A DNA stretch of 64,000 bases from Cupriavidus agavae (GTDB lineage Bacteria; Pseudomonadota; Gammaproteobacteria; Burkholderiales; Burkholderiaceae), in contig NZ_SGXM01000001.1 of the NCBI RefSeq assembly GCF_004217045.1, positions 2,397,187 to 2,461,186 on the forward strand. The letters are read 5' to 3'. A program made the translations under genes and the position numbers. Position 1 is the stretch's first letter. Each line of letters begins with the position of its first letter. Shown here one piece after another: positions 36,887 to 47,125 of the stretch. The notes beneath the pieces were generated by a model. The model ran no database searches, was not told the origin of the DNA, and was given only the letters and a program-made list of their open reading frames with translations.

Positions 36887-37343
36887 GAGCATCGAGCCCG
36901 ACGGCGAGAACGCGTACCAGTTGGCGCTGACTGCCGCGGTGGGCCCGGTCAAGGCGCGCTTCAAGGGGCGCATGGCCCTGCTCGATATCGCGGCGCCCGA
37001 CAGCTACACGATCCAGTTCGACGGCCAGGGCGGCGCGGCGGGCTTCGGCAAGGGCTCGGCAAAGGTCACGCTGGCGCCCGAAGGCGACGAGACGCTGTTG
37101 ACCTACGCCGTGCAGGCGCAGGTCGGCGGCAAGATCGCGCAGATCGGCTCGCGGCTGGTGGATGCCGCCGCGCGCAAGATGGCGGACGCGTTCTTCGCAC
37201 GATTCACCGAGGCCGTGAGCGGCCCGGACGGCAATGACGAAACCCAGGGCAACGAGTCCGCCGGCGATGCGGATGGCGATGCCGGTGGCGATGAAGACAG
37301 GAAGCGGAAACGATCATGGACAGCGTGGATCTCGAAGTCCTGA
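36786..37343 (+). CDS. CoxG-like SRPBCC-fold protein
   Basis: This 185-residue CoxG-family protein has the SRPBCC/START lipid-binding fold: QTQRLPVPQQVAWEALND, LLKQCIPGCESIEP and KARFKGRMALLDIAAPD. CoxG helps attach CO dehydrogenase to the inner membrane in characterised systems. The C-terminal 35 residues are acidic then basic (DGDAGGDEDRKRKR) and may be disordered. It overlaps coxE by 101 nt at its start and the next gene by 28 nt at its end. Confidence 0.9.
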   Translation: MEMTQTQRLPVPQQVAWEALNDVALLKQCIPGCESIEPDGENAYQLALTAAVGPVKARFKGRMALLDIAAPDSYTIQFDGQGGAAGFGKGSAKVTLAPEGDETLLTYAVQAQVGGKIAQIGSRLVDAAARKMADAFFARFTEAVSGPDGNDETQGNESAGDADGDAGGDEDRKRKRSWTAWISKS

Positions 37344-38371
37344 AGAGCAGTGTCAGGTGGCAGCAGGAAGGCCACGGCGTACTGCTGGTGACGGTGGTGC
37401 GCACGTGGGGCTCGTCGCCCCGGCCCGAAGGCGCGATGCTGGCGGTGCGTGACGATGGCCTGGTGGCGGGCTCGGTGTCGGGCGGCTGCATCGAGGACGA
37501 CATCATCTACCGCGTGCACCGGGAAGGCATCCGGGCAACCGTGCCCGAGGCGATGAAGTACGGCATCAGCGCCGAGGAGGCGCATCGCTTTGGCCTGCCC
37601 TGCGGCGGGACCATCGAACTGGTGGCCGAGCCGCTGGCCGCGCACAGCGGCATCGACGCGCTGCTGCGTGCCGTCGAAGGCGGCCGGCTGGTGGCCCGCA
37701 CGCTGGACATGGCCACCGGCCGCGCCACGCTCGGGCACGCCGAGGCGGCCGACGGGCTGTCGTTCGACGGTGCGACGCTGCAGACCATCCACGGCCCGCG
37801 CTACCGCATGCTGGTGATCGGCGCCGGGCAGTTGTCGAAGTACCTGTGCCAGATTGCCGTGGGGCTCGGCTTCCAGGTCACGGTCTGCGATCCGCGCGAG
37901 GAGTACACCGAGACCTGGGACATTCCCGGCGTGACGATGGTGCGGACGATGCCCGACGACACCGTCGAGGCCATGAAGCTCGACGAGCGCTGCGCCGTGA
38001 TCGCGCTGACCCACGACCCCAAGCTCGATGACCTGGCGCTGATGGAGGCGCTGCGCACGCCGGCGTTCTATGTCGGCGCGCTCGGTTCGCGCCGCAACAA
38101 CCAGGCGCGCCGCGAACGCCTCAGGGAGTTTGACCTGACCGACCAGCAACTGGCGCGGCTGCATGGCCCCGTGGGCATCTATATCGGCAGCCGCACGCCG
38201 CCCGAGATCGCCATTTCGGTGCTGGCCGAGGTCATCGCGGCCAAGAACCATGTCTCGCTGCCGGACATCCTCCAGGTGGAGGGCGCCAAGGCCGCGCGCG
38301 AGATCGCGGCCGGCGAGTCCGAGTGTCCGATCCTTCCCCAAGGCCAGACCATCACCGCCGCCCAGCCATGA
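37316..38371 (+). CDS. XdhC/CoxF-family molybdenum cofactor insertion factor
   Basis: The 351-residue protein has an N-terminal XdhC/CoxI domain (GVLLVTVVRTWGSSPRPEGAM, VAGSVSGGCIEDDI) and a C-terminal Rossmann domain (MLVIGAGQLSKYLCQIA, VCDPREEYT, GALGSRRNNQARRERL). XdhC-type proteins bind and sulfurate Moco and deliver it to the apo large subunit. It begins inside coxG (28-nt overlap) and ends with an ATGA overlap on the next gene, showing tight translational coupling. Confidence 0.93.
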   Translation: MDSVDLEVLKSSVRWQQEGHGVLLVTVVRTWGSSPRPEGAMLAVRDDGLVAGSVSGGCIEDDIIYRVHREGIRATVPEAMKYGISAEEAHRFGLPCGGTIELVAEPLAAHSGIDALLRAVEGGRLVARTLDMATGRATLGHAEAADGLSFDGATLQTIHGPRYRMLVIGAGQLSKYLCQIAVGLGFQVTVCDPREEYTETWDIPGVTMVRTMPDDTVEAMKLDERCAVIALTHDPKLDDLALMEALRTPAFYVGALGSRRNNQARRERLREFDLTDQQLARLHGPVGIYIGSRTPPEIAISVLAEVIAAKNHVSLPDILQVEGAKAAREIAAGESECPILPQGQTITAAQP

Positions 38372-38973
38372 CGAAGCCCGCCCGCGCCCCGCTCACGCAG
38401 ACCGACCTGCCCACCGGCATCCTGCTGGCTGCCGGCTTCGGCCGTCGCTTCGATCCCGCCGGCCTGCGCAACAAGCTCATGGAGAAGATGCCAGATGGCC
38501 GCACCGTGGCGTGGCGCAGCGCCCGCACGCTGGCGGCGGGCCTGCCGCACTCGATCGCCGTGGTACGGCCCGGCCATCCCGAACTGTCGGAGGAACTGCG
38601 GCGCGGCGGCTGCAAGGTGGTGGAAGCCGCCGAAGCGGAGGCTGGCATGGGCGCGGCACTGCGTGCCGGCGTGGCCGCGAGTCCCGATGCACGGGGTTGG
38701 GTCGTGGCGCTCGCGGACATGCCGTGGCTGTCGATGGAACTGGTGCGTGCGGTGGCACTGACAATCACCGCGCGCAACACGATTGCCGCGCCGTGGCGGG
38801 ACGGCAGGCGCGGACATCCGGTGGGATTTGGCGCCGCGTGGCGCGATGAACTGTTGAAGCTCGATGGCGACGAAGGCGCGCGCGAGTTGCTGAAGACGCA
38901 GCCCGTGACGCGGATTCTGACAGAGGACGATGGGCCGTTCCGGGATGTGGATTTGCCGGGAGATCTGGTTTAG
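38368..38973 (+). CDS. mocA: molybdopterin cytidylyltransferase (MocA-like)
   Basis: A 201-residue nucleotidyltransferase with the signature LLAAGFGRRFDPAG..K (about 15-35) and VVALADMPWLS near the middle, which carries the metal-binding Asp. MocA adds CMP to molybdopterin, forming the MCD cofactor used by CoxL-type enzymes, so it fits as the last gene of this operon. The start ATG overlaps the XdhC stop (ATGA). Specificity for CTP over GTP is inferred from the operon. Confidence 0.88.
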   Translation: MTKPARAPLTQTDLPTGILLAAGFGRRFDPAGLRNKLMEKMPDGRTVAWRSARTLAAGLPHSIAVVRPGHPELSEELRRGGCKVVEAAEAEAGMGAALRAGVAASPDARGWVVALADMPWLSMELVRAVALTITARNTIAAPWRDGRRGHPVGFGAAWRDELLKLDGDEGARELLKTQPVTRILTEDDGPFRDVDLPGDLV

Positions 38974-38976
38974 GTC

Positions 38977-39045
38977 GGGTTCATGCGTGATGGGCTGTTG
39001 ACGCGCCAGCCGTTCAACAGCCAACCACATCGAACGCATCAACCC
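38977..39045. terminator. long imperfect hairpin between mocA and otsA
   Basis: Paired blocks GGGTT/AACCC, ATGCGT/ACGCAT, GATG/CATC and GGCTGTTGA/TCAACAGCC nest into one long interrupted hairpin between convergent genes. It overlaps the otsA stop. It probably ends transcription in both directions. Confidence 0.6.
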
Positions 39046-40433
39046 CCATCCAGCTCCATCAGCGTGCGCAGATACTCGCTGCTCCACCAGTGCACGTCCT
39101 GCTGGCGAATGCGTTCCAGCAGCTTCTGGTGCCGCGTGCGCCGTTCGGCCAGCGGCATGTGCAGCGCCTGCTGCACGGCCTGCGCCGTGGCGCGCGTGTC
39201 GTACGGGTTGACCAGCAGTGATTCCTTGAGCTGCTCCGCCGCCCCGGCGAACCGTGACAGCACGAGCACGCCGGGATCGTCCGGATCCTGCGCGGCGATG
39301 TACTCCTTTGCCACCAGGTTCATGCCATCGCGCAGCGGCGTGACCAGCGCCACGCTGCTGGCGCGGCACAGGCCCGGCAGCCGCTTGCGCGACGTGGAGC
39401 GGTGGATGTAGCGCACTGGCATCCAGTCCAGCTCACCATACTCGCTGTTGATCGCGCCGGTGATGCCCTCCATCTCGCGCCGCAGGTCGGCGTAGGCATC
39501 CACCGATTCGCGCGACGGCGCGGCGATCTGGATCAGCGTGGCGCTGGAGCGGTTCTCCGGATACTCGGCCAGCAGCGTCTGGAACGCCTTGAGCCGCTGC
39601 GGCAGCCCCTTCGAATAGTCGAGCCGGTCGATGCCGAGCAGCAGCCGGCGCCGCGCGTACTGGCCGCGCATCATCTCGTAGGTCTCGCGCGCCTCGTCCT
39701 GCTGGCCAAGGCCGATGAACTCGTCCACGTCGATGCCGATCGGGAACGCCTGCGCGCGCACCGTGCGGTGGAACGCGCGGAAGCGGTACTCGCCCATCGG
39801 CTCCGCCCCGGCCTCGCCCTGCACGTAGCGCGAGAAGTGGTCGAGGTCGGCCTGGCTCTGGAAGCCGAGCAGGTCGTACGCAAACAGCGCGCGCATCAGC
39901 CATTCGTGCTGCGGGATGGCCGCCAGGATCAGCGGCGGCGGCAGCGGGATATGCAGGAAGAAACCAATCTTCTGCGTGCAGCCGATGGCGCGCAGTTCCG
40001 CCGCGAGCGGGATCAGGTGGTAATCGTGGATCCAGATCACGTCATCCGGCTTCAGCAGCGGCGCCAGCTTGCGCGCGAACAGCTGGTTCACGCGCCGGTA
40101 GGCGTTCAGGTTGCCGCCGGCGTCGAAATCCGCCAGGTCCACGCGGTAGTGGAACACGGGCCAGAGCACGCCGTTGCTGTAGCCAAGGTAATACTGGTCA
40201 TAGTCGTCGCGGCTCAAATCCACCGTGGCCAGCGTCACGTTGCCGGCCTGGGTCTGGTGCAGCTCGCCCTCGCCCGGCGTGCCGCCGTGCGCGGCATCCA
40301 CCACCTTGCCGCTCCAGCCGAACCAGAGGCCGCCCGTCTTGTTCAACGCCTCGGAGAGCGCCACGGCAAGGCCGCCCGCCGCATGGTTGCGGGGGTCCGC
40401 CACCCGGTTCGATACTGCTACTAGTCTGCCCAT
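39039..40433 (-). CDS. otsA: trehalose-6-phosphate synthase
   Basis: The 464-residue GT20 glycosyltransferase joins UDP-glucose and glucose-6-phosphate. Markers are the N-terminal [53 protein letters not shown] (donor-binding Arg/Lys) and [16 protein letters not shown]. Length is that of bacterial OtsA. It is the last gene of otsB-GH15-otsA, 31 nt after the GH15 stop. Trehalose made here would serve as a compatible solute. Confidence 0.96.
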   Translation of the reverse strand: MGRLVAVSNRVADPRNHAAGGLAVALSEALNKTGGLWFGWSGKVVDAAHGGTPGEGELHQTQAGNVTLATVDLSRDDYDQYYLGYSNGVLWPVFHYRVDLADFDAGGNLNAYRRVNQLFARKLAPLLKPDDVIWIHDYHLIPLAAELRAIGCTQKIGFFLHIPLPPPLILAAIPQHEWLMRALFAYDLLGFQSQADLDHFSRYVQGEAGAEPMGEYRFRAFHRTVRAQAFPIGIDVDEFIGLGQQDEARETYEMMRGQYARRRLLLGIDRLDYSKGLPQRLKAFQTLLAEYPENRSSATLIQIAAPSRESVDAYADLRREMEGITGAINSEYGELDWMPVRYIHRSTSRKRLPGLCRASSVALVTPLRDGMNLVAKEYIAAQDPDDPGVLVLSRFAGAAEQLKESLLVNPYDTRATAQAVQQALHMPLAERRTRHQKLLERIRQQDVHWWSSEYLRTLMELDGG

Positions 40434-40464
40434 ATATCGCTTCTTGTTGTGGCCAATCCTTTCC

Positions 40465-42339
40465 TCAGATCACGGTGTCCCAGGGTGCCGACAGCCGCAT
40501 GGCACCGTTGATCAGCCCGACCATCGAGTAGGTCTGCGGGAAATTGCCCCACATCTCACCGGTGACCGGGTGGGTGTCTTCCGACAGCAGCCCCAGCGGG
40601 TTGCGCGCGGCGAGCATCGACTCGAAGATCTCGCGCGCTTCCTCGCGGCGGCCGATGCGTGCCAGCGCGTCGATGCGCCAGAACGTGCAGATGTTGAACG
40701 CGGTCTCGGGCTTGCCGAAATCGTCGGGCGCCTCGTAGCGCCGCATGTAGGGGCCGTCGCACAGGGTCTCTTCGAGCGCCTTGACCGTGGAGACGAAACG
40801 CGGGTCCTTCGGGTCGATGAAGTTGACCTCGGCCATCAGCAGCACGCTGGCATCCAGTTCCTTGCCGCCGAAGCTCTCGGCAAACGCCTGGCGCTGCTCG
40901 TTCCAAGACTCCTCCAGGATGCGCCGCTTCATGCGGTGCGCATGGTCGTGCCAGTAGGCGGCGCGCGCCGGCTGTTCGAGCTTCTCGGCGATCTTGGCCA
41001 GGCGATCGCACGCCACCCAGCTCATCAGCGCCGATGACGTATGGATGCGCGCCCGGGTGCGCAGCTCCCACATGCCCGCGTCGGGCGTGCCGAACACGCG
41101 CACGGCCTGCTCGCCCACGTCTTCCAGCTTGGCGAACTCGGCCGGGCCGCCGCGATGCAGCAGCCTGTGGTCATGGAACGCCTGCGCGGCGGCCAGCACC
41201 ACGTTGCCGTACACATCGTGCTGGAAGTGCTCCTGCGCCTGGTTGCCCACGCGCACCGGCCCCATGCCGCGATAGCCGCCCAGATGGTCGAGCATGCTTT
41301 CCGGCAGCTCGCGCTCCAGGCCGATGCCGTACAGCGGCTGGATGTGGCCGTCCTGCGACTGCATCACCACGTTCGAGAGCCAGCGCAGGTAGTCTTCCAT
41401 CGTGCCGACTTCGGACAGGCTGTTCAGCGCGCGCACCACGAAGAACGCGTCGCGCAGCCAGCAGTAGCGATAGTCCCAGTTGCGCTGGCTGCCCGGCGCC
41501 TCGGGGATGCTCGTGGTCATGGCCGCCACGATGGCGCCGGTTTCCTCGTACAGCGACAGCTTCAGCGTGATGGCCGCGCGGATCACCGCCTCCTGCCACT
41601 CGCGCGGCACGGCCAGGCGGCGGCTCCAGAGCTTCCAGTACGACGTGGTTTCCTGCTCGAAATCGCGGGCGATCTCCTCCACCCCGGCCGACAGCGTCTC
41701 GTCCGGGCCCAGGATGAAGTTGTAGCCGCGCGTGACCAGGAATGGCGTGTGCGACAGCACGTAGGCCAGCGGCGCGTCGGTGGTCAGGCGCAGCGTCTGG
41801 TCCTCGCCCACGTAGCGCGCGTGGCTGCTGCCGCGCGTGATCTTCGGCTCGGCGCGCCCCCAGTTGAAGCGCGGCGCCAGCGTAACGCGCACGCGCGGGG
41901 CGCCCCGCACCGGCTTGATCCGGCGCACCAGCGTCAGCGGCCGGAAGTAGCGGCCCAGCCGGAAGAAGCGCGGGCAGAAATCGGTGATCTCCAGGATGCT
42001 GCCGTGGCTGTCGATCAGGTGCGTGCGCAGGATGGCCGTGTTCGGCTCGTACCACTGGGTGGCTTCCTGGAAGTCCTCGATCTCGATATTGAAGTGGCCG
42101 GCGTTGTCGCTGGGGTCGAGCAGCGCGTTGAAGACCGGGTCGCCGTCGAAGCGCGGCATGCAGCACCAGACGATGCGGCCCCGGCCGTCCACCAGCGCCG
42201 AGAAGCCGCAGTTGCCGATCATGCCGAGCGACAGCGACGGATTGGCGTGGCGGCTGGCGGCGTTGGAATCGGTGTTGACGGCGGGCGCTTCGCGCGCGAT
42301 GGATGGCGGCACCTGGGCAGAGGTGGCGAGGTCACTCAC
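40465..42339 (-). CDS. glycoside hydrolase family 15 (trehalase/glucoamylase-type)
   Basis: This 624-residue cytoplasmic GH15 enzyme starts with GTG (VSDLATSAQV), overlapping the otsB stop (GTGA). An N-terminal beta-sandwich contains SLGMIGNCGFSALVDGRGRIVWCCMPRFD. The (alpha/alpha)6 barrel contains GSQRNWDYRYCWLRDAFFVVRAL, QEHFQHDVYGNVVLA (likely catalytic Glu) and ETAFNICTFWRIDALARIG. GH15 members include glucoamylases and trehalases; lodging between otsB and otsA favours trehalose or maltooligosaccharide turnover. No signal peptide is seen. Confidence 0.9.
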   Translation of the reverse strand: MSDLATSAQVPPSIAREAPAVNTDSNAASRHANPSLSLGMIGNCGFSALVDGRGRIVWCCMPRFDGDPVFNALLDPSDNAGHFNIEIEDFQEATQWYEPNTAILRTHLIDSHGSILEITDFCPRFFRLGRYFRPLTLVRRIKPVRGAPRVRVTLAPRFNWGRAEPKITRGSSHARYVGEDQTLRLTTDAPLAYVLSHTPFLVTRGYNFILGPDETLSAGVEEIARDFEQETTSYWKLWSRRLAVPREWQEAVIRAAITLKLSLYEETGAIVAAMTTSIPEAPGSQRNWDYRYCWLRDAFFVVRALNSLSEVGTMEDYLRWLSNVVMQSQDGHIQPLYGIGLERELPESMLDHLGGYRGMGPVRVGNQAQEHFQHDVYGNVVLAAAQAFHDHRLLHRGGPAEFAKLEDVGEQAVRVFGTPDAGMWELRTRARIHTSSALMSWVACDRLAKIAEKLEQPARAAYWHDHAHRMKRRILEESWNEQRQAFAESFGGKELDASVLLMAEVNFIDPKDPRFVSTVKALEETLCDGPYMRRYEAPDDFGKPETAFNICTFWRIDALARIGRREEAREIFESMLAARNPLGLLSEDTHPVTGEMWGNFPQTYSMVGLINGAMRLSAPWDTVI

Positions 42340-43127
42340 AGCGGGTCCTCCCTGCGTGGCTGTTGGGGGTTGGCGGTGTCGTCCCGCTGCGCCATCAGAT
42401 GGGTCAGCGCATGGGCCGATTGATGGAGCCAGTCGCGCAGCACGTGCGGGGCCGGCACGCTGAGGGTGGCGGCCGTGGCACGGTTGCCTACCAGCACGCC
42501 CACGCCGCCGAGCTCGCGCACGACCGAGAAGCCGGCCTCGTCGGTCACGTCGTCGCCGGCAAACACCGGCAGGCGGCCCGCGAACGGCGCCGAGCGCATG
42601 AACGCGGCGATCGCGTCGCCCTTGTCCACGCCGGCCGGCTTGATCTCGATGACCATCTTGCCGGGCAGCGCATCCAGCCCGATGGCATCGCGCAGCGCGT
42701 CGGCCACGGCAGCCCGCACCAGCGGCTCCAGCTCCGGCGCCTGGCGGTAGTGGATGGCCACGGCCACCGACTTGCGTTCCAGCATCAGGCCCGGATGGCG
42801 GGCCACCAGCGCTTCGAGCCGGGGCAGCAGCGGGCCGATGCCGGGCGCCGGCGGCGTGACGATGCGCTCGGCGCCGTTGCGGAATTCCGCGCCGTGCACG
42901 CCGGCGGACGGCAGCCGCAAAGGCTGGAGGAAATGGTCGAGTTCGGCCACGGGCCGTCCCGAGACGATGGCCAGCGCGCCGTCCAGGCAGGTGTGCAACG
43001 CCCGCAGCGTGCCCACCAGGCCCGACTCGACCTGCACCAGCTCGGGGCTCGGGGCCAGGTCGGCCAGCGTGCCGTCGAAGTCCAGGAACAGCGCGGCATG
43101 GGGTTCGATAAGAGGTAGGGGGTGCAT
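42336..43127 (-). CDS. otsB: trehalose-6-phosphate phosphatase
   Basis: The 263-residue HAD-superfamily phosphatase converts trehalose-6-phosphate to trehalose. The nucleophile motif is LFLDFDGTLADL (Asp16, Asp18), the second motif is AIVSGRP and the metal site is PVFAGDDVTDEAGF. The start MHPLPLIEPH is chosen because longer frames cross the divergent ilvA promoter region. It is the first gene of the trehalose operon and is coupled to GH15 by a 4-nt overlap. Confidence 0.93.
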   Translation of the reverse strand: MHPLPLIEPHAALFLDFDGTLADLAPSPELVQVESGLVGTLRALHTCLDGALAIVSGRPVAELDHFLQPLRLPSAGVHGAEFRNGAERIVTPPAPGIGPLLPRLEALVARHPGLMLERKSVAVAIHYRQAPELEPLVRAAVADALRDAIGLDALPGKMVIEIKPAGVDKGDAIAAFMRSAPFAGRLPVFAGDDVTDEAGFSVVRELGGVGVLVGNRATAATLSVPAPHVLRDWLHQSAHALTHLMAQRDDTANPQQPRREDPL

Positions 43128-43316
43128 CGCGTAAAACCGTAACACGTCGTTTTGACAGGCGTCCACCGGGCGCTGTCCTACAGCAGTGGCTTTCCCGGCA
43201 CCCGGCGGCAGGCGGAGCGGTGGCCGGGGCCCGCCTGGGCGCCATCCATTATCATTGGCGGTTTCCGCCGATTTTTCCGGCTTTTTTTGCCACCGCCCCG
43301 TGGCAACCGCAGACCC

Positions 43317-44852
43317 ATGACCCGCACCCCCGCCAAGCCCGACTACCTGAAGAAGATCCTGACCGCCAAGGTGTACGACGTGGCCCAGGAGACCGAGCTG
43401 ACCTACGCCGCCGCCCTCTCGGCGCGCACGAACAACGCGGTCTGGTTCAAGCGCGAGGACACCCAGCCGGTGTTCTCGTTCAAGCTGCGCGGCGCGTACA
43501 ACAAGATGGCGTCGCTGACGCAGGAAGAGCTCAAGCGCGGCGTGATCGCCGCCTCGGCCGGCAACCACGCCCAGGGCGTGGCGCTCTCAGCCGCCCGGCT
43601 GCAGTGCAAGGCCATCATCTGCATGCCCACCACCACGCCGCAGGTCAAGATCGACGCCGTGCGCGAGCGGGGCGGCGAGTGGGTCAGGATCGTGCTGCAC
43701 GGCGACTCCTACAGCGACGCCTACCTGCACGCCGCCGAACTGGAGGCCAGGCAGAAGCTGACCTTCATCCACCCGTTCGACGACCCCGAGGTCATCGCCG
43801 GCCAGGGCACCATCGCCATGGAGATCCTGCGCCAGCATCCGGGCCCGATCCACGCGATCTTCGTGGCCATCGGCGGCGGCGGGCTGATTTCGGGCATCGC
43901 CTCCTACGTCAAGGCCGTGCGCCCCGACATCAAGGTGATTGGCGTGCAGACGCTGGACTCCGACGCCATGAAGCGCTCGGTGGACGCCGGCAAGCGCGTG
44001 GAACTGAAGGACGTGGGCCTGTTCTCGGACGGCACCGCCGTCAAGCTGGTGGGCAAGGAAACCTTCCGCATCACGCGCGAACAGGTCGACGAGATCATCC
44101 TGGTCGATACCGACGCGATCTGCGCCGGCCTCAAGGACGTGTTCCAGGACACGCGCAGCATCCTGGAGCCGGCCGGCGCCATGGCCGTGGCTGGCCTGAA
44201 GGCGTACGCCGAGCGCGAGAAGCTCAAGAACCAGCACCTGGTGGCGATTGCCTGCGGCGCCAACATGAACTTCGACCGCCTGCGCTTCGTGGCCGAGCGC
44301 GCCGAGGTGGGCGAGGCCCGCGAGGCCGTGTTCGCCGTGACCATCCCCGAGGAACGCGGCAGCTTCAAGCGGTTCTGCGAGCAGGTCGGCACGCGCAGCG
44401 TGACCGAATTCAACTACCGGATCGCCGACAAGGGCGTGGCGCACATCTTCGTGGGCCTGCAGATCGCCTCGCGCAGCGAGAACGACAAGATCGCCGCCAG
44501 CTTCCGCCGCCACGGCTTCGACACGCTGGACCTGTCCAACGACGAACTGGCCAAGCAGCACATCCGCTACATGGTGGGCGGCCACTCGCCGCTGGCGCAC
44601 GACGAACTGCTGTACCGCTTCGAGTTCCCCGAGCGCCCCGGCGCGCTGATGCGCTTCCTGTCGAGCATGAGCCCGAACTGGAACATCAGCCTGTTCCACT
44701 ACCGCAACCAGGGCGCCGATACCTCGAACATCCTCGTCGGCATCCAGGTGCCGAAGAACGAGAAGCGCGAGTTCCGCACCTTCCTTTCGACGCTCGGTTA
44801 CGTACACTGGGATGAAACCGACAACCCCGTCTACAAGCTGTTCCTGGCCTGA
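43317..44852 (+). CDS. ilvA: threonine ammonia-lyase, biosynthetic
   Basis: The 511-residue PLP enzyme deaminates threonine to 2-oxobutanoate for isoleucine synthesis. Lys56 in [12 protein letters not shown] forms the Schiff base; [16 protein letters not shown] binds the PLP phosphate. Two C-terminal ACT-like regulatory domains ([17 protein letters not shown] and [17 protein letters not shown]) are present, so isoleucine feedback inhibition is expected. This two-ACT long form is the biosynthetic type. queF begins 14 nt downstream. Confidence 0.96.
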   Translation: MTRTPAKPDYLKKILTAKVYDVAQETELTYAAALSARTNNAVWFKREDTQPVFSFKLRGAYNKMASLTQEELKRGVIAASAGNHAQGVALSAARLQCKAIICMPTTTPQVKIDAVRERGGEWVRIVLHGDSYSDAYLHAAELEARQKLTFIHPFDDPEVIAGQGTIAMEILRQHPGPIHAIFVAIGGGGLISGIASYVKAVRPDIKVIGVQTLDSDAMKRSVDAGKRVELKDVGLFSDGTAVKLVGKETFRITREQVDEIILVDTDAICAGLKDVFQDTRSILEPAGAMAVAGLKAYAEREKLKNQHLVAIACGANMNFDRLRFVAERAEVGEAREAVFAVTIPEERGSFKRFCEQVGTRSVTEFNYRIADKGVAHIFVGLQIASRSENDKIAASFRRHGFDTLDLSNDELAKQHIRYMVGGHSPLAHDELLYRFEFPERPGALMRFLSSMSPNWNISLFHYRNQGADTSNILVGIQVPKNEKREFRTFLSTLGYVHWDETDNPVYKLFLA

Positions 44853-44866
44853 ACCCGAATCCGATC

Positions 44867-45700
44867 ATGACGCTTCCTGAGCACTCGCCGCTGGGCAAGC
44901 CCTCGGCCTACAAGACCGAGTACGACCCGTCGCTGCTGTTCCCGATCCCGCGCCAGCCCAAGCGCACCGAGATCGGGCTGGCCGAGGGCAAGCCGCTGCC
45001 GTTCTTCGGCGTGGACCTGTGGAACGCCTACGAGCTGTCGTGGCTGAACCTCAAGGGCAAGCCGCAGGTGGCGCTGGCCGCCTTCGTGATCCCGGCGGAC
45101 ACCCCGAACATCATCGAGTCGAAATCGTTCAAGCTGTACCTGAACTCGTTCAACCAGAGCCGCATTGCCTCGCCCGAGGCCGTGCAGCAACTGCTGCACC
45201 ACGACCTGTCCGAGGCCACGGGCGGCACCGTGCAGGTGCGGCTGGTGACCGAATCCGACCTGGCCGGGCAGAAGATGGGCGAGCTCGACGGCCTGCTGCT
45301 GGACCGCCTGGACATCGAAACCGACATCTACGAGCCGGACCCGACGCTGCTGAAGGCCGACCAGGACGAGTCGCCGGTGGAGGAGACGCTGGTCTCGCAC
45401 CTGCTGAAGTCGAACTGCCTGGTCACGGGCCAGCCCGACTGGGGCAGCGTGCAGATCCGCTACGTGGGCGCCCCGATCGACCAGGAAGGGCTGTTGAAGT
45501 ACCTGATCTCGTTCCGCAACCACAACGAGTTCCACGAGCAATGCGTCGAGCGGATCTTCACGGACGTGCTGCGCATGTGCAAGCCGGTCAAGCTGGCGGT
45601 GTACGCCCGCTACACCCGGCGTGGCGGGCTCGACATCAACCCGTTCCGCACGAACTACAACACGCCTTGGCCGGATAACCGGCGGAACGCGCGGCAGTAA
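44867..45700 (+). CDS. queF: NADPH-dependent 7-cyano-7-deazaguanine reductase
   Basis: The 277-residue long-form (YqcD-type) T-fold enzyme reduces preQ0 to preQ1 in queuosine synthesis. The nucleophile Cys184 and acid Asp191 lie in [11 protein letters not shown], and the substrate-binding [14 protein letters not shown] is at 84-97. [13 protein letters not shown] is the second signature. The long two-domain form is typical of proteobacteria. It closely follows ilvA and ends just before a long hairpin. Confidence 0.96.
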   Translation: MTLPEHSPLGKPSAYKTEYDPSLLFPIPRQPKRTEIGLAEGKPLPFFGVDLWNAYELSWLNLKGKPQVALAAFVIPADTPNIIESKSFKLYLNSFNQSRIASPEAVQQLLHHDLSEATGGTVQVRLVTESDLAGQKMGELDGLLLDRLDIETDIYEPDPTLLKADQDESPVEETLVSHLLKSNCLVTGQPDWGSVQIRYVGAPIDQEGLLKYLISFRNHNEFHEQCVERIFTDVLRMCKPVKLAVYARYTRRGGLDINPFRTNYNTPWPDNRRNARQ

Positions 45701-45706
45701 GCGAAT

Positions 45707-45756
45707 GTGAGACGTTTGAGCAAGAAACCACATGTTTTCTTGCTCAAACGTCTCAC
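45707..45756. terminator. 21-bp perfect inverted repeat, bidirectional terminator candidate
   Basis: Perfect 21-bp arms begin GTGAGACGTTTGAGC and end with AAGAAA, enclosing an 8-nt loop. The element fills the gap between convergent queF and porin stops. It should form a very stable hairpin on either strand; the inner AAGAAA/TTTCTT gives a weak U-rich flank. Confidence 0.75.
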
Positions 45757-45760
45757 CCGT

Positions 45761-47125
45761 TCAAAACTCCGCGTGCGCCCGCACCCCGATGAACTTTGCC
45801 GGACCCCGGTCGCGGTTGTAGCCCGGGTTCCGGATGTACTGGAAGTCCGGGCTCAGGCTCAGCGTCTTCCAGACCGCGAAGCTGTAGTAGACCTCGAACA
45901 CCTGCTCGGGCCCGTAGCGTAGCGCGCCATCGCCGAGGAAGGCGCCGAGCCCACCCGCGGCCAGATAGCTGCGGTGGGCCGGGCCGAGCATGTTCACCGC
46001 CACCGCCAGCCCCAGTTCGTCGTTCGGACGCCCCCAGGCACGGCCCTTGACCGTACCGCCGCCGGCCACCTGCCGGCCGATCTCGGTGAAGGCGTAGGTC
46101 TCGGTCTTGTCGTCCGACCAGTTGGCGCGCAGGAACACCCCGGCGTCGTTGCTGACCTCCTGCACGAACGCCAGCCCCACCCCCATCTTGGCGTGCTCGC
46201 GGCGCACATCGGCCAGGTCTGGCGTGACGCCGTTGGCCTGCCCGAACGCAATGGCGTCGTTGTAGGCGCCCATCTTCGCCTTGTTGCGCCAGAGCAGCAG
46301 CCGCGCCTGGCCGGGGCGGCCCGCCAGCGCGTAGCGCTTTTCCAGCTCCAGCATCTGGCCGTAGTGCTCGAACAGCCGGGTATCGAGTTCGCGCCCGTTC
46401 GATTCCAGCGGCTGCAGGAAGTGGCCGAAACGGGCCGACCAGCCATCGCCGATGTATTCCAGCGCCGCCCCCCAGTTGTAGCCGCGCGAATCGGCCGGAT
46501 AGTCCCACGACCCATGCGTCATGAACGACCAGTTCATGAACTGCGTGCGCGGGTCGGAGCCGTACGGGTTCTGGTCGAACACGTCGATCACGCCGAAGTT
46601 GCCGGCCGTCAGCACCACGCGCTGCTTGTCCACGGTGCGCGCGAACTGGTTGAAATCCGATTCCAGCGTTTCCTCGCCGCCGCCCATGCCCCAGTACTGC
46701 CGCACGAACGCCCGGGCCCGGTAGAACTTGGGGCTCGTGCTGGCCGTCTTGGCCAGTTCGCCGTTCGACAGGCCGCCCAGGCCGTGCAGGTCTGAAAACG
46801 GCACGCCCTGCGCCACCTCGGGGTTGAAGTGGAACTCCGCGCCGCGCCAGAGCCGCAGCCCCAGGTCCAGCGTGCTGGTGAACGAATAGCTTTTGGCGCG
46901 CTCGGGCGTGAGGCTGTTCTCGCCCGAGTAGGCCGCGCCGAACGACGGCTTGCGCTGCCACGCCCAGGTGGCCTGGCCGTGGATGGCAAACGGGTTCTCG
47001 GTATCGGGCCCGGCCGGGGTGGCTTGCGCCACCGCGGCGGCCGGCAGGACCAGGCCGGCGGCGGCCAGCAGCGGGGCAAGGCGGCGCAGCCGCTTCGATG
47101 GAGCCGGAAAGCAGGAACGCAGCAT
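45761..47125 (-). CDS. OprB-type carbohydrate-selective porin
   Basis: The 454-residue outer-membrane beta-barrel protein has an N-terminal signal peptide: basic KRLRRLAPLLAAAGLVLPAAAV with cleavage after VAQA. The mature part begins NPFAIHGQATWAWQRKP. Alternating aromatic/polar beta strands follow (YNWGAALEYIGDGWSARFGHF and others), ending with a C-terminal Phe (FIGVRAHAEF), the barrel-assembly signal. OprB porins let sugars cross the outer membrane; this subgroup's substrate is uncertain. The start is ambiguous, as no ribosome site is obvious near 47125. Confidence 0.85.
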   Translation of the reverse strand: MLRSCFPAPSKRLRRLAPLLAAAGLVLPAAAVAQATPAGPDTENPFAIHGQATWAWQRKPSFGAAYSGENSLTPERAKSYSFTSTLDLGLRLWRGAEFHFNPEVAQGVPFSDLHGLGGLSNGELAKTASTSPKFYRARAFVRQYWGMGGGEETLESDFNQFARTVDKQRVVLTAGNFGVIDVFDQNPYGSDPRTQFMNWSFMTHGSWDYPADSRGYNWGAALEYIGDGWSARFGHFLQPLESNGRELDTRLFEHYGQMLELEKRYALAGRPGQARLLLWRNKAKMGAYNDAIAFGQANGVTPDLADVRREHAKMGVGLAFVQEVSNDAGVFLRANWSDDKTETYAFTEIGRQVAGGGTVKGRAWGRPNDELGLAVAVNMLGPAHRSYLAAGGLGAFLGDGALRYGPEQVFEVYYSFAVWKTLSLSPDFQYIRNPGYNRDRGPAKFIGVRAHAEF

